A program made the translations under genes and the position numbers. Shown in pieces: positions 19,983 through 32,098 of a DNA stretch of 64,000 nucleotides. The stretch comes from Hygrophila difformis (Eukaryota; Streptophyta; Magnoliopsida; Lamiales; Acanthaceae). Location of the stretch: the NCBI GenBank assembly GCA_030278955.1, contig JAOANR010000009.1:34449504-34513503 (forward strand), in the 5' to 3' direction. Within the stretch, counting starts at the first letter, position 1. Every line of letters starts with the position of its first letter. The notes below the pieces were generated by a model. That model had not been told where the DNA came from and did no database searches. It was given only the letters and a program-made list of their open reading frames with translations.

Positions 19983-22789
19983 CAATTTCTGTTTCTCGAC
20001 AGGCTTGGCACCTTTCTGCCAGATTTTTATTCTCCATCTCACTCCATTAATTAATTGGACCTTTATATTAATATTTTTAAGGTTGAAATCCAATGATCTC
20101 AACCCATGATTAAATTGATATAAAGAACTTTGTTCAATTTCCATTAAAAGACTTTTCTATAAAAGTAAACTCTAATGATCTAAGCATATAATCCGGACTG
20201 TAATTAATTCATTAATTATGGAATGAGTGATTATTTAGACATAAAGAGTAATTATGGATTAATTTCCATAACCTTGGATGAGAAACCAATGTCTCTCATA
20301 CAAGATGACCCAAAAAAAAATTTTCTTTTATTTATTTATTTTGTCTTTTCCGTGTTGTGTGAAACAGCTAGTAAGAGATATGACAGACTAATGTTGGCGG
20401 GTATTCCCACACGGATAAACTAGCTCGTGGTCTGAATATTAATTACTAGTTGTTATTTTGCATGGTCTGGATAGTGGTCGGTGGAAGCCTTGGCGGTTCG
20501 TCCATTCGGGATTATAATAGCTGCTCAGCTGACTTCTATCCGGATATAGTTTTCTCTTCATCTTAATTTCAAACCCGAATCTCAAACTGTGCCAACACTA
20601 GATGACATAGGTCAATGTTGCTTAGTAATTAAGACAGTGAAAGAACATGTAGGTTTTTATCTGATTCGCAGATAGTAAGGGTCTGAATGATAGCGACCAC
20701 TGTCATTTAAGATTAATCTGCTGTCTAAAATCATCCCACCTTAATAATTAGGGAACTGGACCACAGATAACTGCAATCCAATTAACCCTAATTATTTTGT
20801 CATCTCTTCAGCCAAAATTCTTCTCATCTCCGGCTATTTCATCTCTGTGTTTCACATTCTGTCTAAACCCACCTTATATTTTGGGTTAATTTGATTTTAC
20901 ACTTCCTTATAAATTTATGCATGATATTATTATGTAGATATTGTGGTCAATATTATTTTGGGATCCTTCCCTTGGATATAGAAGTCTTGATTTAAATCAG
21001 ATGTCTCACAATAAATTTCCAATAAAAATTCATTTATAAAATCCGGATCTGAGTAAGGGATAAATTCCACAGTTATGACTAATTCATATCCGACTGGGGG
21101 TTGACTTTGGGAATTTAGAAGCAGAGTCAGCGATTAGGTCTCATCTAGACTGAAAGGGTCTGTGTTCTTATTGAGGGTCTAGTACCTGTTTAGGGAATGA
21201 TTTTCACATCGATTATTTTCCGAAATTGCTGTGTATTGGGAATCTAGTTTTAATTAACGCACCGAGATGCGATCCACTTTGATTCAAATACAGTGTGTTA
21301 GATAATTCTAGAGGAACAATACATAGGCCTTGGCTATTTTCTAAGATAGGGTTGAGTATTCTTTCAACTGCTATCCTCTTCTGCCAGAGCCTATTGTTGA
21401 GTTCTGAGTGAGTGCATCCGGAACGAACTAATTTATTAGTTCGTTTCATTAGTTGTATCTCATAACCACCCGACGGGAAGTGAACACTGCGAGCGGTTCA
21501 CCGAGAATAGGGAATTCTTGATCCACACCCAGTCATTCTGACTGGGGGCTTTCTTTTACTACCAGGGTCAGACTTTCAAAAACCTCCGAGTGATAGGATT
21601 TTAAATGCTTTCTTTACCGCTTTCTTTTAACTGCTTTCTTTTAACTGCTTTCTTTAGAGGTCACTCGGTTGTATTGAGAGTTGTGTAACTGCTACTAGGA
21701 CTGAGAGTTAAGGGATAGTTCAGGGCTTAATTAGAATCTTTGGGCGTGACATGGGGGAATGATAACGGTACTTGACACTTCAATAAATGATTTGTCAGGT
21801 GTTGCTTGTCCACCACAGATGAATAATATGTCTCAGCATGGCCATGTGAGGGCATTTGTGAGTCTGTGGTATCTTAGAATTTGTTTTCTTAAGAGCATGT
21901 AAACTCTTACTGTAAGTACCTGTCTGTTAAAGGGAACTTGGTATAGAGAGCATGAGAGTTAGCTAACTGAAAGGATTATCCCAAGCTAAGATCTGTGTAA
22001 CAAAATGGAAGTTTAATTGTGTTTCATCTGAATCTTGTCCAATTTTTATTATTTTCTTCCTGTCCCTTCTGTCTCATTTTAAATATGCTTTCCTAGAATA
22101 ATCTTAACCGCTTTCTTAGATTAATTTTATTGCTTCCTTAGATTAATTTAATTCGCTTTCTAGAATAATTTTATCTGCTTTATTTAATTGCTTTCATAGC
22201 TTAGATTTAAATTTTGTCAAGTAGTTGATAGTCAAACACACAAACTTGAATCGAGTAACCGAGTGGAAAATCTTAGTAAACGACGTGGGCCCTGCTTCCA
22301 TTGCACATCCTCCAGTGAACGATCCGGTACTTACTATAAATACTGCAATTTTTGACTCCGTGCGCTTTCGGGGGCACAGTTTCTTAACACGAGTAATAAA
22401 AACGTGACAACCTATAAATATATCCCTAATCCCAACTCCACCTTCATAAATCGATTCATTAAATAAAATTGAAAACCAGGATTATGATTTTTCAGAAAAT
22501 ACTCATATAGTGGGAATGTATTTCATGGCAAGGATCTTCATGACGTAAAATTATGATAAGTTTCATGATGCCAAACGCTGGGGATCTTCAGTGTGACAGA
22601 CTGAAGGTCAAGATTGAATTATCTATCCCGGCTGCACCGTGAAAATTGTCAAAGTTTCCCACATGAGTAATAAAAAGTGAAATATATCCTTAAATCCATT
22701 TCCCGTGAATCATAACTCTTTTCATTTAATAAATTTAACCTGGGATATTTTAGAAAATACTCGTGTGACGAAATTTGTCAAAAGTTTCA

Positions 22790-24190
22790 ATGCCCCACAC
22801 TTGCACCAAGTGTTAAGGACCTTGCGAAAGAATCAGCTATACAGCAAATTGTCCAAATGCAATTTTTGGTTGAAGGAGGTAGCATTTCTTGGACACATAG
22901 TATCCGCTGATGGAGTTGCAGTGGATTCGGCAAAAGTTTCTGCCGTGACGGAGTGGGCAGCGCCAAAGAGCCCAACTGAGATAAGAAGTTTCCTTGGATT
23001 AGCCGGGTACTATAGACGGTTCGTGAAGGATTTTTCGAAAATCGCACGACCTTTAACCCAGCTACTGAAGAATGGAGTAAAATACGTGTGGATAGAGGCG
23101 TGTGAGACGGCGTTTCAAGAGCTGAAGAAACGACTCACAACCACACCCGTATTGACGCTACCATCAGAGAATGGTGACTTCGAAGTTTACAGCGATGCTT
23201 CGAAGGAAGGTTTATGTTGTGTCTTGATGCAAGACTCGAGGGTCGTTGCATATGCATCACGCCAACTGAAACCTCACGAGGAAAATTACCCGACACACGA
23301 CCTGGAGTTGGCAGCGGTCGTTTTTGCTCTAAAGATATGGAGACATTATATTTATGGGTGAAAGTGTCGAATGCTCACCGACCACAAGATCTTGAAGTAT
23401 ATATTCACTCAGAAGGAGTTGAATCTGAGACAGCGAAGGTGGTTGGAACTTATTAAGGATTATGATTTGGAGATATCTACCACGAGGGGAAGGCGAATGT
23501 GGTAGCCGATGCCCTAATCCTGAAAACCCAACACGTGACAATCTCGTTGGTAATTCCCCCGGCATTGTACATGGATTTGGCAAGATTAGATGTGGAACTT
23601 GTGCACTCGGGCACAGTGAGTGAAACGATCAACGCGATGGTCGTAGAAACTCCAACTTTGGACGAGATTAGACTTGCCCAACCGGGTGACGCAAAGTTGG
23701 AAAGGATAAAGGAGTATATTGCCGAGGGTAAGGCAATAGGATTTGCTATCCATGAGGCTGGAAGCATTCGCTTCAAAGGAGATGGTGTGTGCCTCAGAAG
23801 TGTGCCGAGTTGAAACAAAGGTTGATGAATGAAGGGCACAACACACCATATTCAGTGCATCCCAGATGTGACAAACTTTATAAGGACCTGAAGAAGATCT
23901 ACTGGTGGCCGGGAATGAAAAAGGAAGTGGCAGACTTCGTGGCGAAATGCCTCACCTGCCAAAGTTAAGGCAGTGAGACATAAACCCTTAGGACTGATGC
24001 AACCACTGGAGATTCCAAGTTGGAAGTGGGATAGCATCTCGATGGACTTTGTCTCGGGATTACCCCGATCATCTAAAGGCATGAACTAGATTTGAGTGAT
24101 TGTGGATAGGCTAACGAAGACGGCCATATTTATCCCGATGGAGGATGTACAAAATAGCATTGTTTTCTTAGCAAAAATAGTATATACTAA
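22790..24190 (+). pseudogene. Gypsy pol fragment: RT end, RNase H, integrase start
   Basis: The target into which the Tat/Ogre-like element inserted. Frame 1 (to TGA 23359-23361) has [30 protein letters not shown], the thumb [15 protein letters not shown] and RNase [11 protein letters not shown]. It is closely related to the pol at 719-3653. The TGA falls where that pol has a Gly-Arg pair; the frame continues with [15 protein letters not shown], shifts near 23470 (before [13 protein letters not shown]), shifts again near 23800, and reaches the integrase zinc region (HNTPYSVHPRCDKLY, CLTCQ) and core ([11 protein letters not shown]). Homology ends about 24190. Several stops and shifts make it a clear pseudogene. 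Confidence 0.88.
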
Positions 24191-24209
24191 AAATAGAATT
24201 CCTATCGTC

Positions 24210-24440
24210 TCTAGGCGTCCTCCAGCAGGGTAGCGGGATCCTCCTCCGGGTCTTCCTCCTCCGAGCTTGGCCGGTGCCCAAAGGTCCATAAAACACTGGG
24301 GACGGTGGATCGACGGCTTCCGGAGCTGGTTCTTGTAGTTCCTCCAAATGGTTCTCCACGGGGCTTAGGTTTGGGCTTGGGTTTGGCGACGGGCGGACCA
24401 TGTGAGGCCAGAGTCCAAGGGTTCCGTAGCGTCAACGGAT
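24210..24440 (-). pseudogene. Displaced Pro-rich C-terminal tail of the coiled-coil ORF
   Basis: A frame with SPVENHLEELQEPAPEAV and then a basic stretch TGQARRRKTRRR. The repeat of SPVENHL at 24480-24500 and about 24355 suggests that about 120 bp was inserted or duplicated inside the original gene. It stops at the junction with the pol fragment. Confidence 0.4.
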
Positions 24441-24476
24441 AAGGCCTGATGGGCTCTCAACTGCGGGTGTTGGGCT

Positions 24477-24812
24477 TCATGGTCCCATCAAATGGTTTTC
24501 CACGGGGCTGTATGGTACCACTATATCGGTGAGGTCGAGCAAGTCCGTCCCTAGATCCTTGATTCTATCTATCATCGCATCGCCCCGTTCGGTGACTTTT
24601 TGCACTTGAGTTTCTAAGTCTTTTATGCGACCTTGATCAGCAGCTCTCAAATTCAGAAAGTGTTGGAGGTCAGCTTCCCTTAAATCTCTCATTTGGTGCA
24701 GATTTTCCTCCAAGTGAGCTATACGATGTTTCATTTGTTGTATGGTTTGTTTGGAATCAAGGTGAGCGTTCATCATTTTGATCATCGAGTTCATCATATC
24801 TTGACTAGCCAT
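24477..24812 (-). CDS. Short coiled-coil protein in gag position
   Basis: A 111-residue frame starting MASQDMMNSMIKMMNAHL. Residues about 20-95 are heptad-like and charged (HLEENLHQMRDL, DLETQVQKV, DRIKDLGTDLLDL), with no zinc knuckle and no membrane segment. It is homologous to the 132-residue ORF at 38067: both start near the same leader position and share the pattern M-(I/V)-K-(M/L)-M-N-A-(H/Y)-L-(D/E)-S-(K/Q)-Q. Likely a multimerising RNA- or protein-binding factor of the element; function unknown. The frame ends at SPVENHLMGP, but a second SPVENHL at about 24360 reads into a Pro-rich tail, so an indel or local duplication probably shortened it. Confidence 0.65.
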   Translation of the reverse strand: MASQDMMNSMIKMMNAHLDSKQTIQQMKHRIAHLEENLHQMRDLREADLQHFLNLRAADQGRIKDLETQVQKVTERGDAMIDRIKDLGTDLLDLTDIVVPYSPVENHLMGP

Positions 24813-24925
24813 CTAGCGCAAGCAAAAGATCTAAGTTAGAATGTATCACGCTTCTAAGTTCTCTAAGTTTAGGCAATGCAGTATGCACATGCAAATGATG
24901 ATTTCCCCCCAAACAATTCATGCAC

Positions 24926-24928
<3 letters not shown>

Positions 24929-24958
<30 letters not shown>
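24929..24958. repeat. (AT)15 microsatellite
   Basis: Thirty bases of pure AT alternation in the leader of the coiled-coil element. Confidence 0.95.
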
Positions 24959-24961
<3 letters not shown>

Positions 24962-25238
24962 CGAATTTCCATGGGTTTTAAAAGTAAAATTCATTTCCAT
25001 GGGACGAATGCTTTAAAAATTTAAAATAATAATTAAAATCCTTGGACCTCTATATTGGGTAAAAAATAATCATAATTTGGGCTCAAAAATAATTTTGGGA
25101 TAGGAAGTTTTAAGAATCAAGATAATAATTTGGGCTTCTATAATAATAATTTAAAATTAATCATGGTTTAAAAATAATAGTTTAAAAATAATAATCTAGT
25201 AGTTTAAAAATAATAATACTAATTTAAAAATAAGCCGG

Positions 25239-25250
25239 ACTCTGATACCA
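25239..25250 (-). promoter_or_regulatory. Primer binding site, Met-tRNA type
   Basis: Minus strand TGGTATCAGAGT, three bases inside the LTR end at 25254. The last base differs from the consensus C. Confidence 0.88.
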
Positions 25251-25583
25251 ACTTGTAACACCCCGGCTTTTGGTCACCCAAGTCGGGATGTCACCGCCAC
25301 ACCTCCCTAGTAAGACACGGTTTCTCCGAGTTTACTAAAGAGATGCAAGGCTAGGTATTGCAGTATTTAAAATATTTAAAACAATTAAAATAGCCCATTC
25401 TATATAAATTCAAAATAAATATCATAATGCAGCGGAATAATTGTATCTAAGTATAAGTATTGCAGCGGAAAATGTAAATAGGGCCAACATGGCCAAAACA
25501 CGGGTTAAACAGGCCCGTTCATACTATAGTCTAATGCAAGAATTTAAAATATAAAGTTTCCCAAAAAATTCCCCATGCATAAA

Positions 25584-28276
25584 TGTAACACCCCGGTTTT
25601 TGATAACCCAGGCCGGGATGTCACCGCCACACCTCCCTAGCAAGACACGGCTTCTCCAGCTTACTAAAGAGATGCAAGGCTATGGTTTTTCAGAATTTAA
25701 AGCATCCAAACAGCCTATTATAATATAATTTAAAAATAATAATATCAAAGTTGCAGCGGAATGTATTAATTACATATGTATAATGCAGCGGAATTTAAAA
25801 TTGGGCCAACACGGCCAAAATACGGGTTAAACATGCCCGTTCATGCAAATTCTAGTCTAACGCAAAATTTAAAAATAATGCATTTCCCCAAAATTCCCAT
25901 GTATGCATATGATGATGCATATTCTTCAATTCTGAAAGAAAAAGGGGAAAAACATGGTTTGGTCAGCAAAAACTTGCTGAGTAAGTTAACACATACATGA
26001 TAATGGGGTTTCAAAGCCTTTAATTAATTTTAAGGAAAACATATGCATAACACCCCATAATTTAATTTAATTCATCTAATAATAATTTAATTGCATAATT
26101 TAAGGGGTTCCATAAGATCATAATTCAAAAAACATGATAAAATAATCGCAAGACATAATTTAAAGGCGTAATTTGAACAAGGAAAATATCCAAGTATTTC
26201 GAGATTTCATTCTTCATCTTTTATTCAATATGATCTAGTATAATTTGTTCTTGGGGAATCGAACCCGCAAGAATATAAATGCATCCTAGGGAATCGAATC
26301 CGTAGGAATCAACACACGTCCTGGGGAATCGAACCCGCAGGAATTGACACTCATCATGGGGAATTGAACCCGCAGGAATCGACACACATCCTGGGGAATC
26401 GAACCCGCAGGAAAACATACACCCTGGGGAATCGAACCCGCAAGGTTCGACACGGACATCCTGGGGAATCGAACCCGCAGGAAAATAGACGCCTTGGGGA
26501 ATCGAACCCGCAAGGTAAGAACAAGTTTCGCAAATTTCACAAGTTCCTCAAAATATAACTTTTCACTAGTCGTTGTTTACTCCATAATTATTTAAAAATT
26601 TATTTTAAGTCCGAAAATTCCGAAATAATACCAGTGACTCGAAAACACAGAGACGAACAAGTTTTGTGTTTTAACGTTTTCGATCCGAGTTAAGGAAACA
26701 AGTCAAAAATGTGGATTTCCATCAGGTTATTAATCTGTCCGAATTTTTACATCAGTTTCATAATTTCGAGATCTACTATAGCAAACTAATTCCAAATTTG
26801 ATGAAAATTTACAGGAAGATACTAAAGACAATTATCTACAACTTTCATTTAGAACAGACAGCCTAATTCTCGTCGGATCAGTGGTTAATCTTTGGGTCAA
26901 GCTCGGAACAAATTTCTGTCAGCTTTCATGAATTCGGTAAGAACGCAGATCGGATCGGCTCGGGTTCGGAGGTCCAATCTCGACGAAAAATTCTGAAACT
27001 TTGCAGGGATGTTCTAATCTTATAGATCTACGATTCATATGTTTAACACTAACTCTAAATCGGTCTTGATCTAATGTCAAAAACGTCTACAAGATCGGAC
27101 TAAAGTTCGGTCAAGATTTCAAGATCTAAATTTAGAGCAGTTCAGTTTGGGGTCGGTTTCAGATAACAAAAATCAATGAAAAATTATGAATTTTTTACAG
27201 GAGATAGATCTTTGTCTTAGGAACGTTTCTCTTGTTTTAGGTTTTCCCGTTTGAATAGATTTAAGGGTTCGGAAGAATCGTGCAAAAATGCTGCGCCGTG
27301 GGTCTTATTCGTTTACAGATTTTAGGGTTCTTTAATTAGATCTCAACGTTTGGTTGTGTTTTAATCACCCAAAACCATAGTAAGTAGTAACATACAGATT
27401 ATGGATGTTCCGGCTCGTCGATTCGAAGGCGTGGCTTCCAGTCCACCGTTTATCTCCTTGATTCCGTCGGGTTCTTCGCTCTCGATCCAGATCGGGGTTT
27501 AGAATAGGAAAAAGGATCGGGTTAGGATTCGTTTTTGAATCAAGAATGGTACAGAAGGGATCAGATCTTACCACTATGATAGAAGCCTTCAGATTTTTGT
27601 CCAAGGCAGTCCCTTCTCTTGGTTTCGTGCCTCCACCGACTCCGGGATTAGGGTTTGATGTGTAGAGATTTTTCGTAGGGTTTTCAAAGTGTTCCGGGCT
27701 GATTAGAATGGTTATTTATAGATGTAAGGGACCTAGGGGACGTCCAAAGTCAGCCCTAGGGTGTCTTGAACCGAAAGGAAACCAACCGAAGTCGGAAAAT
27801 TCGGATTCGGGCGAGTAAATCGCGGACCGTCTCGTCTGTCGCCAACGGCGCGCACTTGGCACGCTCTCCCCCTTCTCACCGCGCGGAGACCGCGCCACCC
27901 TGGCCTGGACTTCGGTCTGGGCCGGGTCGTGCGATCTGTCGGGCCTTTTCTTCTCTCTTTCGGACTTCTATCCCTCTATATTCTCGGACTCTGATTTCCG
28001 GGTTATTTTCGGGCTCCAATTTCCTATCCAAATTTTACTCGGGTCTGAATTTAATATTGGTCTCGAATCCTCGAGTCCATTGGTGTCGGGTTCCCGTGTA
28101 CAATTTATTTAATTAATTTGTCTTCGGTTCCCCGGGTTCTCGGAACTCTGATTCCTTTTTAATTTAAATTCCATTTCTCATTTCTTATGATTCTTTATTT
28201 ATTTATTATGTTTTCTTTATTATTTATTTATTTAATTATTTATTTATTTTGTGTTGTAAAATTCTCGGGTATTACA
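25584..28276 (-). repeat. Solo LTR (family B) with 5-bp target duplication ATAAA
   Basis: 2693 bp from TGTAACACCCCGG to CTCGGGTATTACA on the plus strand, with no primer site or internal region at either side. ATAAA is present at 25579-25583 and 28277-28281. Such solo LTRs form when the two LTRs of one element recombine. A TATA-like box (sense TATAAATAAC) is at 27711-27720, and the hairpin array at 26248-26515 has tRNA-like loops. Confidence 0.93.
26248..26515 (-). repeat. Eight-unit hairpin array with tRNA B-box-like loops
   Basis: Plus strand core GGGGAATCGAACCCG, sense CGGGTTCGATTCCCC. Sense loops contain GGTTCGATTCC in six of eight units, an exact match to the RNA polymerase III B-box consensus and to the T-arm of tRNAs. 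Arms vary in pairs: TTCTTG/CAAGAA, TCCTA/TAGGA, TCCTG/CAGGA, CCTTG/CAAGG. Spacing is about 28-37 bp. No A box or cloverleaf is seen, so these are not tRNA genes. Confidence 0.85.
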
Positions 28277-30425
28277 ATAAACGTGCTCATGTTCATTCCA
28301 CATACTCTGTAAGAAAAAGAAAGGAAATGGTTTGGGGTTAGCACAACTTGCTGAGTAAGTTAATATATACATGATCGTGGGGTTTTAAAGCCATTTATTA
28401 ATTAATATTTGAATAAAGGCATGATAATAATTCATAATCAATTTAATTTAATCAACTAACCAACTTGCATAATCAATTAATGGCTCTAATTAATAACACA
28501 TCTAGCATAAATTAAATAAAGGCCATAAATAATTTAATTAAAGCATTTAACAATTTAAATGGACAATAAATAAATATTTTAACTATCCCTATTACACCCA
28601 AGATTTAGTATTTCAAGTATTTCACGATTGCATCGCAATCTCGTCAAGTTTAGCCGGTAGCCCGGCGGCCGCAGTCGTATCTGCCATACCCAGTACCACT
28701 CCGGAGCCTCGGGAAACCCATATGGATATTCTCGAGAGTGTAGGCCATATATATCATGCCGTTTTGGCAACATATCTCAAATTTCGCGCGGGTCACCATC
28801 GTCCATAAAGGCAAGAAGTGAATCGTTAGGAGGGCACCCTGCAGAGCACTCACCCCCTAATTTTAATTGATCAAGTTTGTAAGGGGATTTCCCTAAATTT
28901 TGATTTCATAAATTTATTTCAAAAGAGTTTTCTACTCGTTTAAACCTTAAAGGCTAATTTCACCGTTTCAACAAGATCTCAAGATTTGACTTTGTCAAAA
29001 CCACTGTTTACTCCAAAATTAATTAAAAATCAGTTTTAAGTTCAAAAATTCTGAAATTTGACAAGTGACTCGAAATCACAGAGACGAACAAGTTTCGTGT
29101 TTTAAGTTTTTCGATCCGAGTTACGAAAATAAGTGAAAAACGTCAATCTTCATCAGGATAATAATCTGTCCGAATTTTCTACACAGCAGTTTCAAAATTT
29201 CGAGATCTACCATAGCAAACTAACTCCAAATTTGATGAAAGTTTAAAGGGAGATACTTAAGACATATATCTACAACTTTCATGTTCGACTAAAGTTCTGA
29301 ATCGGTCTAGATCTATTGTCAAAAACGTCTACAAGTTCAGACTAAAGTGCTGCCAAGATTTCAAGATCTAAATTTAAAACAGTTCGGTTTGGGGTCGATT
29401 TCAGATATGAAAACTTAATGAAAAATTATGAAAGTTTTACAGGAGATAGATCTATATCTTAGGAACGTTTTTAGTGTTTTAAGTTTTCTCGTTTGAACAG
29501 GTTTAAGGGTTCGGAAAAATCGTGCAAAAACGCTGCGCTGTGCGTTTTCTTCGTGTTGACAGATTTTAGGTTTCTTGATTAGATCGTTATGTTAGGTGTG
29601 TTTTAATTCACCCAAAACCATAGTAAGATTAACTTATTGATTTGTGGTCGTCCCGGCTCGTCGATTCGGAGGCGTGGCTTCCAGTCCACCGTTTATCTCC
29701 TCGGTTCGTCGGGTTCTTCGTTCTAGATCCGGTTCGGGGTGTAGAAAAGAAAAGGATGAAGTTAGGATTCGTTTTCGAATCAAGAATGGAAAGAGACCGG
29801 ATCAGAACTTACCACAACATTAGAGGCCTTCCAATTTTTGTCCAAGACAGTCCCGTTACTCGGTCTCGTGCCTCCGACGACTCCGGATTTAGGGTTTGGT
29901 GTGTAGAGATTTTTCGTAGGGTTTGAAAAGTATTCGGGGTTACTTGAGAGGGTTATTTATAGATGTGAAGGACTCTAAGGGCGTCCAAAGTCTGCCCTAG
30001 TAAGCCTTGAGCCGCAAGGTGAGCAATCGAAGTCGAAAAATCCGGATTTGGGCGAGAAAATCTCGCACGGGTTGTTACTGCCCGTGGCGCGGGGTTGGCG
30101 CGCCGTATATGGGAAACCCCGCGTGGCCACCGCGCGGTCTCCACCAGGACTTCGGTCCGGGCGGGTCGTGCGATCTGTCGGGCATTTCCTCCTTTCTTTC
30201 GGACTTCTATCCCTCTATGTTCTCGGATTCCGATTTCCGGGATATTGTCGGACTCCGATTTCATATCTAAACTTTTACTTGGGTCTAGATTTAATATTGA
30301 CCTCGAATTCTAGAGTCCATTGGTGTCGGGTTCCCTTGTACAATTTTATTTGATTAAATTATCTTTGGCTTTACGGTTAATGAAAATTTAATTCCTTCTT
30401 AAATTAAATTTCATTTCTTATTTCC

Positions 30426-31946
30426 TTTTTTTTTGAGAAAAGAATTTTATTGCCATAGCAAAGCAAAGTACACACAGCTATTCCGAGATCTGAGATCCCA
30501 ACTTAGACAAAGAAAATTACAGCCGCAACACCAACAATCTATTTGCATAGAGATAACTTTGTGACAGCGTGTTTGAGCAAATATCAGCTTTTGTCAATGA
30601 TCATTTTCACAGAAATAGCTTTGATGCATCGATTTGGGCGTCCATTCTGTATTACTACAAAACCCAACGCGTTCGACTCCAATCTACCGATGATTGCCAT
30701 AGGCTCTCTCAAGGACATTGGTATCATATCGAGGAACCTTCGATCATCAACAGTACAAGTCACAGGTAGCATACCTAGAATATTCTCACCTCAAAACTAA
30801 CCAGCGACAATTATCGACTCATATTCATCCAGGACGCATCTGCAGTAGTGGGAAGGTGACCCAAGCATTCCATTACTTGCTTCAAACACATCTCCCCTGC
30901 ACATTACTCAACACCAGTGCATCGAAAAAAACAAAGGGATTTTGGGGATATCAGAATCGAGGGCCAAAGACGAAGGAGGAAGAGACTATGAAAGTTGAAG
31001 GGGATGAGGAACCGTCAATGCATCATTATACAAAAATTCGAATCCAGTATCCATCTCTCAAAGCTATCATTCCACACGGCTTATCAAAAAAATTCAACTC
31101 CATCCGCACACTCCTCCAATAACCATGAATCCCAACACAACTCATACTACACTCATCTCTTCTGATTAAACTTCCCCTATCTTGCATATCAAGGACACCA
31201 CCAATTATGATGTATTATTTGTCCGGATCTGAATGCTTTTTATCCTTTTTTTTTCAATACTTTTTTTTTATTGTCTATCCGATGGCCAATGCGGAATCTA
31301 AAAATCGATCTTCAACTCTTCTAACTCATTTTTCGACCAAAAATCCAACCAACATAAACCTCCCAAACCCATACTCATAGGTGCTCACCCACCCACCTTA
31401 CATCCCTGGGCCGTAAAATTACAACCTCGCAAAGAATTTTGTATAATGATTCATTAGTAGTTCCAGATCATCCCTACGGGAATAGAGGATAGGATGGCAT
31501 TGAAAGAATTGCTATAGGTTAGAGGGCAATATGTGGACTGAATGAAGGTAGGGTGTATCGATTTGGTGCAAAACCTGGCTCACAAAAAATGGCTCACAAC
31601 ACATGTATCAATATGGTCAGAGGTTAGGTGCAAAACATGGCTCAAAAAGGGTGTATCAGAATAATCATAATACCCTGAACTATACGATGCACTGGTGATG
31701 ACTATATGCAAGCTCCACATGTATGAATAACAAGTTCAAGAATGCTAACACGATCACCTCAGAAAGCAAGCAATAAATAGCTGAAAATCACCGATCTCAC
31801 CGGGTAACATTTCGATGGCTCAATTCTGTAGTGCAAAAAGACCTGTTGCAGACCACCATCCACCATTATGGATCACCAAACTTAGCATCATCACCCCCAT
31901 CAACCAGCAGTTGTCGTCCTCTTTACATGTTGGGAGTGCACTCAAC
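30426..31946 (-). mobile_element. Poly-A retroposon with 14-bp target duplication
   Basis: A 1.5 kb insertion in the LTR of the coiled-coil element, flanked by perfect CATTTCTTATTTCC repeats (30412-30425 and 31947-31960). The left end is a T run, so on the minus strand it ends in poly-A, preceded by the polyadenylation-like AATAAAATTC. This is the signature of target-primed insertion by LINE machinery. Small frames exist on both strands but none is long or recognisable; it could be a LINE 3' end or a processed copy of a non-coding transcript. A repeated phrase (GGTGCAAAAC and GGCTCA, about 31567-31645) is visible. Confidence 0.8.
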
Positions 31947-32098
31947 CATTTCTTATTTCCTTATCTATGTATTATGTTTATTTATTTATTATATTTATTT
32001 ATTGTTATTGTTTTATTTATTATTTATTTATTTATTTATTTTATTTATTTATTTTATTTAGTTATTTATTTTATGTTGCAAAATTCTCGGGTATTACA

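Larger units (their letters stand above)
16975..22789 (+). repeat. Complete 3' LTR (5.8 kb) of the Tat/Ogre-like element
   Basis: From TGTTGATAATGG to GTCAAAAGTTTCA, 5815 bp, a length known mainly from Ogre-type elements. Parts visible: a C-rich block (17580-18000), a purine tract (18017-18295), palindromes, a TATA-like box at 18831, a long shared stretch matching 10501-14319, and CTGCTTTCTTT repeats about 21605-21655. It lies directly against an RT fragment at 22790, so this element inserted into an older Gypsy pol. No protein-coding frame is convincing. Confidence 0.85.
24200..32098 (-). mobile_element. Non-autonomous coiled-coil LTR element, 3' truncated, with nested insertions
   Basis: Minus-strand order: 5' LTR (32098 to 25254, interrupted twice), Met-tRNA type primer site, leader, coiled-coil ORF, Pro-rich tail, then an abrupt junction with Gypsy pol near 24200. 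Gag is absent and a short coiled-coil protein takes its place, as in the complete element at 34966-44370. The 3' half, including polypurine tract and 3' LTR, is missing. Confidence 0.75.
25254..32098 (-). repeat. 5' LTR of the coiled-coil element, split by two insertions
   Basis: In its own sense it starts TGTAATACCCGAGAATTTTGC at 32098 and ends CCGGGGTGTTACA at 25254. Removing the solo LTR (25584-28276) and the retroposon (30426-31946) with one copy of each target duplication leaves about 2.6 kb, normal for family B. A TATA-like box (TATAAATAAC sense) lies at 29952-29961. Its hairpin block (28630-28860) contains TTAGGGGGTGAGTGC with a matching CCCTCCTAA arm, as in the LTRs at 47628 and 52553, but no tandem array. 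Confidence 0.85.

Noticed and set aside
24036..24190. Intact integrase core in the pol fragment at 22790
   Set aside because: Only the first core residues are readable and an in-frame TAG follows KGMN; later catalytic residues are not present.
26248..26515. Possible CRISPR array or tRNA cluster
   Set aside because: Repeats are regular but the DNA is plant-like, spacers are short and similar, and there is no cas gene. tRNA genes would need an A box and a full cloverleaf, which are absent.
30543..31122. Plus-strand frames inside the poly-A retroposon
   Set aside because: The retroposon is oriented on the minus strand and these frames are unrelated to known proteins; no LINE reverse transcriptase motif was found.
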